Positions 1-5,687 of a stretch of 5,687 nucleotides of DNA are shown here, piece after piece (positions within the stretch are counted from its first letter, which is position 1; each line of letters starts with the position of its first letter). The translations under genes were made by a program, and so were the position numbers. The notes beneath the pieces were generated by a model, which did not search any database, was not told the DNA's origin, and saw nothing but the letters and a program-made list of their open reading frames with translations. The stretch comes from Actinomycetes bacterium (GTDB lineage Bacteria; Actinomycetota; Acidimicrobiia; Acidimicrobiales; Acidimicrobiaceae): positions 1 through 5,687 of the forward strand of contig JAKAOC010000186.1 in assembly GCA_021823385.1 (NCBI GenBank), read 5' to 3'.

Positions 1-537
1 CTGTCCGCCTGGGCGCGGAACGGAGTGGCCTTGACCTTGAGCGTCAACGTTTCGGGCCACCAACTCCTGGCGCCCGGCTTTACGGAGCTGGTGGACGAGC
101 TGCTGGCCCAGTCGGGGTTCGAGCCCGAACGCCTCACCCTCGAGGTGACCGAAACCGCCCTCATGGCCGACCTGGAAGTCGCCACCGCCAGAATGCGCAG
201 GCTGCGGGACCTCGGGGTCGGCTTGGCCATAGACGACTTCGGGACCGGGTACTCCTCCCTGACCTACCTGCGCAAGCTGCCCTTCACCGAGATGAAGCTG
301 GACAGGTCCTTCATTTCCGGCCTCGGCTCCGATGCGGGAGACGAGGCCATCGTCTCCTCGGTCGTCAAACTCGGCCAAACCTTCGGCATCCGGACAGTGG
401 CCGAGGGCGTGGAGACGGAGCTGCAATACTCCCGCCTTCTGGCAATGGGATGCGACGCCGCGCAGGGCTACCTGTTCGGCAGGCCAATGCCGCTCCAGGA
501 CCTGCTTCTGATACCGGGCACGCCCTCGAGGGGCTGA
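1..537 (+). CDS. EAL-domain c-di-GMP phosphodiesterase, C-terminal part (5' end outside window)
   Basis: The reading frame is open from the first base and ends at TGA 535-537, so 178 C-terminal residues are visible. They match the EAL phosphodiesterase domain, which hydrolyses cyclic di-GMP to pGpG in the cytoplasm. Metal and catalytic motifs are seen in the usual order: SVNVS (Asn16 of the fragment), LEVTE (Glu48, Glu51), DDFGTGYSS (Asp78, Asp79), KLD (Lys99), AEGVE (Glu135, Glu138) and AAQGYLFGRP (Gln155). None of these is degenerate, so the domain is probably active. The signature E-x-L motif and the first part of the barrel lie upstream of the window. A GTG at 25 could serve as a start in principle, but the EAL fold clearly continues upstream of it, so it is an internal codon. 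Many such proteins carry PAS, GGDEF or membrane sensor domains N-terminally; none can be judged here. The gene ends about 20 residues after the QGY motif, as is usual. It converges on nuoN, with no evident functional link to it. Confidence 0.93.
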   Translation: MSAWARNGVALTLSVNVSGHQLLAPGFTELVDELLAQSGFEPERLTLEVTETALMADLEVATARMRRLRDLGVGLAIDDFGTGYSSLTYLRKLPFTEMKLDRSFISGLGSDAGDEAIVSSVVKLGQTFGIRTVAEGVETELQYSRLLAMGCDAAQGYLFGRPMPLQDLLLIPGTPSRG

Positions 538-547
538 ACGGCCCCTC
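528..547. terminator. GC-rich hairpin between convergent genes, candidate bidirectional terminator
   Basis: Perfect 7-bp inverted repeat: GAGGGGC at 528-534 and GCCCCTC at 541-547. The 6-nt loop TGAACG could close further by one T-G wobble. The loop contains the stop codon of the EAL gene (535-537), and the right arm abuts the nuoN stop codon (548-550). The position, exactly between two convergent genes, fits a shared terminator. Neither side has a T-rich tract, so it is not a canonical intrinsic terminator. GC-rich bacteria often have such U-less hairpins, whose efficiency is uncertain. Confidence 0.4.
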
Positions 548-2137
548 CTACAGAAGCACCTTGGCCAAGTCGGCCATGTGCAGGATGTAGTTGGGGAAGA
601 TGCCGAAGATCACGGTACCGGCCACGCCGATACCCACCGCGATCTGCGCCTCGACCGGAAGGGAGATCTTCTCCGTCAAAGGCGCCGAAGCGACCTCGCC
701 CTCCCCGGCGGTCGCCCCACTGGTGGTAGCCGCCATGGCCATTTGCGGCTGGCTCACGAGTGAGCGCCTCCTCGGCCCGCGCGCGTAGGCCACCGCCACC
801 ACTCTCAGGTAGAAGAAGGTGGCAATGACGGCGGAGAGCATCGCGATGATGGCGAGAACGTAGGAGTGCGCCGAGACGGCTGCCGAAACCACGGCGAACT
901 TGGCCACCAGGCCGGTGGTCAGGGGGGCTCCGGCTTGCGCCACCAGGAGAACGGCCAGGAAGAAGGCGATCCCCGGATTACGCGTGGCAAGTCCCCGCAG
1001 GTTCTCCAGGGGCACACGCCCGGTCTCGCGATCCTCGAACGAGTTGACGATTGCGAAGGTGGCAACCACCATGAACGCATAGGCCAGCAGGTAGTAGATC
1101 GAGGCCGAGGTGCCCTTGGCAGTGGCCGCCTCCACGCCGAGCAGCACGAACCCCGCATGGTTGATGGACGAATAGGCCAGCATGCGCTTCAAGTCGTTCT
1201 GCACCACAGCCAGGACGGCGCCCACCAGCAGCGTGAGCGCAGCCAACGCCCAGATGATGGGCTGCCACTCGAGGCGAAGCGTGGGGAAGGCGGAAACCAG
1301 GATGCGAAGCAGGCCCGCGAAACCCGCGGCCTTTGCGACCGCGGCCATGTAGCCCACCGAGGCCGAGGGGGACCCCTGATATACGTCGGGCGTCCAGAGG
1401 TGGAACGGGACGGCTGCGACCTTGAAGCCAAGGCCGACGATGAGCAGCGCCATCCCCGCCAGAAGCACGCCGTTTGCGGTTAAGGAATTCGAGGCCAGGA
1501 AGCCCGCGATGCTTGCTATGTTGGTCGAGCCTGTCGCCCCGTAGGTCAGGGCGATCCCATAGAGGAAGATCGCGGAAGAGAACCCACCCAGGATGAAGTA
1601 CTTGAGACCCGCCTCGCCGGAGGCGGTCGAACGCTTCTCGAACCCGGCCAGGACGTAAAGGGCGATCGAAAGGATCTCGAGCCCCAGGAAGACGACGATC
1701 AGGTCGCCGGCGCTGGCCAGCAGCATCGCCCCGGAGGCCGAGAGAAGGAGTAGCCCCTGGAACTCGCCGGTGCCGAAGCGCCCCTCGGATAGATAGGCCG
1801 AGGCGAGAAGGGTTCCCATGAAGGTGGTCGCCGAAATGGTCACCAGCAGGAAGACGGCAAAGCCGTCGATGGTGATGGAGGAGGCGATCGCCCGGTAGGG
1901 CCCGTGGTCGACGAAATTCGCCCACATGGTCGCCGAATCGGCAAAGGCGAGCAGGGCGGCCAGCGCAGCCAGTACCGACGGTGTCCGGGTTCGGCGCGTA
2001 GAGGGAAGCAGCGAGGTGGTCAGCATTACCACCAGCGCCCCGACCACCAGGATCGTTTCCGGGCCGATCGCCTTGTAGGAGATGGTCGGAAAAATGATCG
2101 CCGGTCCGGAGGAGATCACTGCAAATAAGTGCTCCAT
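548..2137 (-). CDS. nuoN: NADH-quinone oxidoreductase subunit N
   Basis: A 529-residue polytopic membrane protein of the antiporter-like (Mrp/ND2) family. It is the complex I membrane-arm subunit that forms one proton channel next to the NuoK/J/A/H region. Expected ion-path residues are present: Glu154 in the LGLEILSIALYVLAGF helix (E. coli Glu133), Lys239 in GFKVAAVPFHLWTPD (Lys217), Lys269 in AAVAKAAGF (Lys247) and Lys413 in GLVAKFAV (Lys395). QNDLKRMLAYSSINHAGF at about 313-330 is the conserved mid-protein segment. About 14 transmembrane helices are expected. A hydrophilic Ala/Ser/Thr/Gly-rich loop (about 452-490) separates the last two helices and, with a longer N-terminus, makes the protein longer than E. 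coli NuoN (485). Start chosen at ATG 2137-2135, which has GAGG five bases upstream and lies 7 nt after the nuoM stop. The frame stays open to an ATG at 2206, but that would add 23 hydrophilic, Arg-rich residues inside nuoM. Last gene of the nuo operon; stop TAG at 548-550. Confidence 0.96.
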   Translation of the reverse strand: MEHLFAVISSGPAIIFPTISYKAIGPETILVVGALVVMLTTSLLPSTRRTRTPSVLAALAALLAFADSATMWANFVDHGPYRAIASSITIDGFAVFLLVTISATTFMGTLLASAYLSEGRFGTGEFQGLLLLSASGAMLLASAGDLIVVFLGLEILSIALYVLAGFEKRSTASGEAGLKYFILGGFSSAIFLYGIALTYGATGSTNIASIAGFLASNSLTANGVLLAGMALLIVGLGFKVAAVPFHLWTPDVYQGSPSASVGYMAAVAKAAGFAGLLRILVSAFPTLRLEWQPIIWALAALTLLVGAVLAVVQNDLKRMLAYSSINHAGFVLLGVEAATAKGTSASIYYLLAYAFMVVATFAIVNSFEDRETGRVPLENLRGLATRNPGIAFFLAVLLVAQAGAPLTTGLVAKFAVVSAAVSAHSYVLAIIAMLSAVIATFFYLRVVAVAYARGPRRRSLVSQPQMAMAATTSGATAGEGEVASAPLTEKISLPVEAQIAVGIGVAGTVIFGIFPNYILHMADLAKVLL

Positions 2138-2142
2138 GTGAG

Positions 2143-2146
2143 CCTC
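2143..2146 (-). promoter_or_regulatory. Ribosome binding site that decides the nuoN start
   Basis: GAGG on the minus strand overlaps the nuoM TGA stop (2147-2145) and sits five bases before ATG 2137. A second purine-rich stretch, GGAAGGAA, lies just upstream in the last nuoM codons. This placement favours the short nuoN start over the ATG at 2206 and suggests termination-reinitiation coupling from nuoM. Confidence 0.6.
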
Positions 2147-3677
2147 AGTTCCTTCCTGTTTGGACGTGCGCGGCCGCCGAGGGCCCTGGCTGTGCGGCCT
2201 GGACATGGGCGACCAGGGCGTCCACGGTCGGGCTAATGCGCGAGAGAATCGGGCGCGGATACACTCCGAGCGCTATCACGATCACGATCAGCGGGACCAG
2301 CACCAGGACCTGTGACCGCTTCAAGTCGATCGCGCGCTCCGCGGGAACGAGTTCCGGCTCTTTGGGAGTCCCGTGGAACACCCGTTGGTACGCCCAGAGC
2401 ATGTAGACCGCACCGATGACGACGCCAAAGGTGCCGACCACAGCCCACCAGCGGTGCGTCGAGAACCCGCCCACCAGGATCAGGAACTCGCCAACGAACC
2501 CTGAGAGGCCGGGGAGCCCGATTGACGACATGACGAAGAGCGTGAAGATCCCCGCCAGAACCGGGGCGCGTGACTGCAGTCCACCCATGGAATCCATGTC
2601 GAACGCTCCGGTGGAGAAAAAGAGGTATCCAACCAGGAGGAAGAGCGCCGCGGTGTAGACCCCGTGGTTGATCATCTGCAGAACGCCGCCTGCAACGCCT
2701 GCCCTGCTAAGGCCGAAGATGCCGAGCACGATGAAGCCCATGTGGCTGAGCGAGGAGTACGCGAGCATCCGCTTTATGTCGGTCTCGGCTGCAGCGACAA
2801 CGCCTCCGTAGATGATTCCGATCACCGCCAGCGTGAGGAGCAGGGGCCCGAAGGACACTACGGCGCGGGGAAAGAGCGTGAAGTCGAAACGCAGGATGCC
2901 ATAGGTGCCGAGCTTGGCCATAATGGCCGCGAGCACCACGACGCCGGCGGTCGGCGCCTGCCTGTAGGCGTCCGGGGACCAGGTGTGGAAGGGGAAGATC
3001 GGGGCCTTGACCGCGAAGGCCGCCGTGAAGGCGAGGAAGAGCCAGTCCTCCGTGGTGGAGGAGAGACGAGTGTTGGCAAGCTGGGAGATGTTGAATGTCA
3101 CCACGCCGGTCTGGCTGTCGTGGATGAAGACCAGCGCCAGCATGCCGACCAAGAGAAGGGCGGATCCAAGGAAGGTGTACACGAAGAACTTAATGGCCGC
3201 CGCGCCGCCGCGCTCGTAGCCCCAGGAGCCGATCAGGAAGTAGGTCGGGATGAGGGTCAGCTCGAAGGTGACGAAGAAGGCGAAGAGGTCCAAGCTGGCG
3301 AAGCTGCCCATGCAGGCCGCCTCGAGCAGAAGCATCCAGGCCGCAAAGGTGTGGGAATTCACCTTCTCCCTTGCGCCCAGAAGCGCCAAGGGGAAGATGA
3401 TCGCGGTGAGGAGCACCAGGAATATCGAGATGCCGTCAACGCCCAACCGCCACGAGATCCCAAAGGTGGGTATCCAGTTGTACGACGAGACGCCCTGGTA
3501 TCCGGCCACTCCTGGCTTGAACTGGACGGCCAGCACGATGGCCAGAACCGCCTCCACCACGGAGACGCCGATCGCAAGCGGATAGACCGCCTTGCCCCGC
3601 GCGCTCTTTGGGATCAGGGCCGCCACCAGCGCCGCTATTGCGGGCAGTAGGACCAGCACTTGAAGCTCAGAACTCAA
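2145..3677 (-). CDS. nuoM: NADH-quinone oxidoreductase subunit M
   Basis: A 510-residue antiporter-like (ND4 family) membrane subunit of complex I, forming a proton channel between NuoN and NuoL. Key residues are intact: Glu139 in the VTFELTLIPTYFLIG helix (E. coli Glu144), Lys224 in AVKAPIFPFHTWSPDAY (Lys234), Lys255 in AKLGTYGILRF (Lys265) and Glu397 in GFVGEFLIL (Glu407). ETDIKRMLAYSSLSHMGF (298-315) and SSIGLPGLSGF (384-394) are further family landmarks. About 14 helices are expected, followed by a hydrophilic tail of some 30 residues, a length seen in actinobacterial homologues. The start is a TTG at 3677-3675. An in-frame TAG lies five codons upstream with no ATG or GTG between, so this is the furthest upstream start possible. 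It leaves a normal first helix (LVLLPAIAALVAALIP) right after the N-terminus. The GGTGG just before it is a poor ribosome binding site. A GTG at codon 7 is the main alternative. It follows nuoL by 42 nt and precedes nuoN by 7 nt. Confidence 0.96.
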   Translation of the reverse strand: MSSELQVLVLLPAIAALVAALIPKSARGKAVYPLAIGVSVVEAVLAIVLAVQFKPGVAGYQGVSSYNWIPTFGISWRLGVDGISIFLVLLTAIIFPLALLGAREKVNSHTFAAWMLLLEAACMGSFASLDLFAFFVTFELTLIPTYFLIGSWGYERGGAAAIKFFVYTFLGSALLLVGMLALVFIHDSQTGVVTFNISQLANTRLSSTTEDWLFLAFTAAFAVKAPIFPFHTWSPDAYRQAPTAGVVVLAAIMAKLGTYGILRFDFTLFPRAVVSFGPLLLTLAVIGIIYGGVVAAAETDIKRMLAYSSLSHMGFIVLGIFGLSRAGVAGGVLQMINHGVYTAALFLLVGYLFFSTGAFDMDSMGGLQSRAPVLAGIFTLFVMSSIGLPGLSGFVGEFLILVGGFSTHRWWAVVGTFGVVIGAVYMLWAYQRVFHGTPKEPELVPAERAIDLKRSQVLVLVPLIVIVIALGVYPRPILSRISPTVDALVAHVQAAQPGPSAAAHVQTGRN

Positions 3678-3720
3678 TTTCCACCACCGCTATCCATCCA
3701 GAGAACTGAAGCGCACCCAT
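3667..3720 (-). other. Possible 17-codon bridging mini-ORF between nuoL and nuoM
   Basis: On the minus strand the nuoL stop forms TGATG, so an ATG (3720-3718) overlaps it by one base. That ATG opens a frame encoding MGALQFSGWIAVVEIEF, which stops at TGA 3669-3667, just inside nuoM and past its TTG start. A ribosome finishing nuoL could re-initiate here and stop within 10 nt of the nuoM start. I do not know a family for the peptide, and chance is quite possible in a 42-nt gap. No strong ribosome binding site was identified for it. Confidence 0.2.
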
Positions 3721-5618
3721 CAGAAGCTCGCCCTCGTGAGCACGAAGCCGAGAATCAGGACCACGCCGAAGGTAATCACCAGCGCGTAGGAGCGGACATA
3801 CCCGCTCTGCAATTTGCGAACCTGCCCGGCGGTGGCCGCAACCAGCGTTCCGGTGCCCTTGACGGCTCCGTCGATCACCGCGTTGTCCACCACCGCGTTC
3901 ATCGAGTGGGCAAGAACCTGCGATCCACCCGAGAACACCCTGTCCAGGAAAATGTCTATACCCCAAGCCTTGACCAGGAAACGGGGCTCCAGAGAGGGGT
4001 TCTCGGACCGCGAGGCCCAGGCCCTCCATGCCAGCAGGATGCCGATGATCGCGAAGACCGCGTCGCCCGCCTCCAAGATGGCCCTGGTCCCCGTCCCAAA
4101 GCCCAGAGCCGCCTCGGCGGTCCCGAACACCGGAGTGAGCCAATTGGCGAGGAAGTCGGTCGAGGAGCTAAAGCCCAGGTTCAGAACACCCGCGACGACC
4201 GAGGCGAAAGCCAGAACCACCAATGGTACCGTCATCACCGCGGGCGACTCGTGGGGCTCCGCGTGGTGGTCGGAACCCGCGAGCGCCTTTGCGTAGCGCG
4301 CGTCTCCGAAGAAGACCAGGTAAACCTCTCGGCCCATGTAATAGGCGGTAAGCACCGCGGTGAGTGCGCCCAGGGCCCACAGCCATGGCGACTTCGTATA
4401 GGCGCCAAGCAGGACGTCGCCCTTGGAAAAGAACCCGGAGAACGGGGGCAGCCCGGCAATGGAGAGCCAGGCGATGATGAAGGTGAACCCGGTGATCGGC
4501 ATCAGCTTGTAGAGCCCGCCCATCTTCTTGATGTCCTGCTCGTCGTGGAGCGAATGGATGACCGAGCCGGCCCCGAGGAACAGCAGCCCCTTGTAGAAGG
4601 CGTGCGTGATCATCAGGAAGATCGCCGCCACATAGGCCCCGGAGCCGATGCCGAGGAACATGTAACCCAGCTGGGAGACCGTCGAGTAGGCGAGCACCTT
4701 CTTTATGTCGTTCTGGCTCGTGGCCGCCGCGGCCGCGACAAAGGCGGTGACCACGCCGAAGATGGCGATCACCGTCCCGGCGCTGGCGGAGAGGTGCAGG
4801 ATCGGAGAGATGCGGGCCATCAGGTAGACGCCCGCGGTCACCATGGTGGCGGCGTGGATTAGCGCGGAGACCGGGGTCGGACCCTCCATCGCGTCCACCA
4901 GCCAGACGAAGAGCGGGATCTGCGCGGACTTGCCGGCCGCGCCCAGGAAGAACAGCAGCGCGATCGCGGTGGCGTCCGTCGAGGTGATGACGCCGTGATG
5001 AGCGGCGTTGAACGCGCCGCCGTAGTTAAGCGTCCCGGTGACCTTGAAGAGCAGGAACATGCCGACCATGTACCCGAAGTCGCCGATGCGGTTGACGATG
5101 AAGGCCTTCTTGCCGGCCGAGGCCGCCGTGTGGCGATGGAACCAGAACGAGATGAGCCAGTAGGAACAGGCTCCCACCCCCTCCCACCCGAGGAAGGTCA
5201 GGACGAAGTTGTTGGCCAGCACGAGGGTCAACATGGAGAACACGAAGAGGTTCAGGTACACGAAGAAGGTCCTGAAGCGCGGGTCGTGGTCCATGTAGCC
5301 GATGGAGTAGGCATGGATCAGCGTGGCGACACCCGTGACGAAGAGGATCATCGCCGCCGAGAGAGGATCGAGATAGAAGCCCCAGGAGATCTTCAGCCCT
5401 GCCACCTGGAACCACGTGAAGAGGTCGCCGGTCTCCACTCGCGGAGCGGCGATGGACAACAGGTGCAGGTACTCGACGATGGCAATGACAAAGGCGGCGC
5501 CGACCATGACCGTGGCGAGCCAACCGACCACCCGCTTTGGCAGGTAGCGCCCGAAGAGGAGGTTGATGGCGAAGCCGAGGAGTGGCAGCCCCGGTACCAG
5601 AAAGACAAGTCCCCGCAT
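3720..5618 (-). CDS. nuoL: NADH-quinone oxidoreductase subunit L
   Basis: A 632-residue antiporter-like (ND5 family) subunit, the most distal proton channel of the complex I membrane arm. Conserved channel residues: Glu146 in TFLGWEGVGACSYWLI (E. coli Glu144), Asp180 in VNRIGDFGYM (Asp178), Lys230 in GAAGKSAQIPLFVWL (Lys229), His255 in SALIHAATMVTAG (His254), Lys343 in THAFYKGLLFL (Lys342) and Lys399 in GFFSKGDVL (Lys399). SQNDIKKVLAYSTVSQLGYM (301-320) is the mid-protein landmark. After the core helices, residues from about 540 to 608 match the long amphipathic lateral helix that runs along NuoM and NuoN. One last transmembrane helix (about 610-628, after VRSYAL) completes the usual 16-helix layout. 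ATG 5618-5616 is chosen because it lies one base after the nuoK stop, has GAAGGG five bases upstream, and begins directly with the first helix (LVFLVPGLPLLGFAINLLFG). Stop TGA at 3722-3720. Nothing is truncated. Confidence 0.97.
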   Translation of the reverse strand: MRGLVFLVPGLPLLGFAINLLFGRYLPKRVVGWLATVMVGAAFVIAIVEYLHLLSIAAPRVETGDLFTWFQVAGLKISWGFYLDPLSAAMILFVTGVATLIHAYSIGYMDHDPRFRTFFVYLNLFVFSMLTLVLANNFVLTFLGWEGVGACSYWLISFWFHRHTAASAGKKAFIVNRIGDFGYMVGMFLLFKVTGTLNYGGAFNAAHHGVITSTDATAIALLFFLGAAGKSAQIPLFVWLVDAMEGPTPVSALIHAATMVTAGVYLMARISPILHLSASAGTVIAIFGVVTAFVAAAAATSQNDIKKVLAYSTVSQLGYMFLGIGSGAYVAAIFLMITHAFYKGLLFLGAGSVIHSLHDEQDIKKMGGLYKLMPITGFTFIIAWLSIAGLPPFSGFFSKGDVLLGAYTKSPWLWALGALTAVLTAYYMGREVYLVFFGDARYAKALAGSDHHAEPHESPAVMTVPLVVLAFASVVAGVLNLGFSSSTDFLANWLTPVFGTAEAALGFGTGTRAILEAGDAVFAIIGILLAWRAWASRSENPSLEPRFLVKAWGIDIFLDRVFSGGSQVLAHSMNAVVDNAVIDGAVKGTGTLVAATAGQVRKLQSGYVRSYALVITFGVVLILGFVLTRASF

Positions 5619-5619
5619 G

Positions 5620-5687
5620 CTAACCCTTCAAGATGTGTAGATCGTCGGCGGTCGCGCCCAGGCGCCGGCGGAAGATGGAAGATCGGA
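5620..5687 (-). CDS. nuoK: NADH-quinone oxidoreductase subunit K, C-terminal end (5' part outside window)
   Basis: The last 21 codons and the TAG stop (5622-5620) of a minus-strand gene that enters from the right edge. The residues read RSSIFRRRLGATADDLHILKG. NuoK proteins end in just this way: a basic cluster after the third helix, then an Asp-rich stretch and a short L-K-G-like terminus. The position directly before nuoL is also the standard nuoK position. NuoK is a small (about 100-residue) three-helix membrane subunit whose buried glutamates lie upstream of what is visible. Only one base separates its stop from the nuoL ATG, and its last codons supply the nuoL ribosome binding site, so the two are probably translationally coupled. 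Confidence 0.85.
   Translation of the reverse strand, partial: RSSIFRRRLGATADDLHILKG

Noticed and set aside
25..27. GTG at 25 as the true start of the EAL gene
   Set aside because: The frame is open to the window edge, and the residue run just before GTG fits the continuing EAL domain, whose N-terminal third including the E-x-L motif must lie upstream.
978..1925. A 315-codon minus-strand frame inside nuoN
   Set aside because: It overlaps nuoN in another frame on the same strand. Its Arg/Gly/Pro-rich product is a frame-shifted reading of nuoN.
2138..2206. N-terminal extension of NuoN by 23 residues from an ATG at 2206
   Set aside because: It would overlap the end of nuoM by about 60 nt and add an Arg-rich hydrophilic leader not expected in NuoN. 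The ATG at 2137 has a good ribosome binding site just upstream.
2664..3650. A 328-codon open frame on the plus strand opposite nuoM
   Set aside because: The product is highly charged and low in complexity with no domain, and it lies exactly opposite conserved nuoM codons.
3678..3719. Promoter or structured RNA in the nuoL-nuoM gap
   Set aside because: Only 42 nt are available, with no recognisable -35/-10 pair and no strong inverted repeat.
3660..4862. A 400-codon open frame on the plus strand opposite nuoL
   Set aside because: It lies wholly opposite nuoL and the nuoM start, which have clear family motifs. Its product is rich in Arg, Gly, Glu, Gln and His with no recognisable domain. This is the typical shadow produced by G/C third positions.

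Overview
The window holds the 3' end of a complex I (nuo) operon on the minus strand, converging on the 3' end of a plus-strand gene for a c-di-GMP phosphodiesterase (EAL) domain. Reading the minus strand from right to left the order is nuoK (last 21 codons), nuoL, nuoM, nuoN. This is the usual nuo order, and nuoN looks like the last gene of the operon. The window is almost entirely coding. The longest gap between genes is about 42 bases (nuoL to nuoM), and no stretch over 300 bases lacks a gene. I see no RNA gene, mobile element, CRISPR array or phage gene.

The DNA is GC-rich and codon third positions are strongly G/C, which is why long spurious ORFs appear opposite the nuo genes. Several protein features suggest Actinomycetota, possibly an Acidimicrobiia-like lineage: the NuoN stretches around WQPIIW, SSINHAGF and the LTTG..AKFAV segment, the hydrophilic NuoM C-terminal tail, and the NuoL ending with its VRSYAL segment. 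This placement comes from remembered family resemblance, not a search, and is tentative.

NuoL, NuoM and NuoN are the three antiporter-like membrane subunits of NADH:quinone oxidoreductase. They form most of the proton-pumping membrane arm, and NuoK links them to the quinone end. All the key buried Glu/Lys residues of the three proteins are present at the expected places, so the complex looks functional. Gene junctions are tight: 1 nt between nuoK and nuoL, and 7 nt between nuoM and nuoN. Translation is therefore probably coupled. The exception is nuoL-nuoM, which has a 42-nt gap, a TTG start for nuoM, and a possible 17-codon bridging mini-ORF.

At the left, the EAL gene and nuoN meet tail to tail with 10 nt between their stop codons. 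A GC-rich hairpin there is a candidate bidirectional terminator. The window otherwise looks like ordinary housekeeping sequence; I found no convincing undescribed system. The most interesting points are the junction architectures at 528-547 and 3667-3722.
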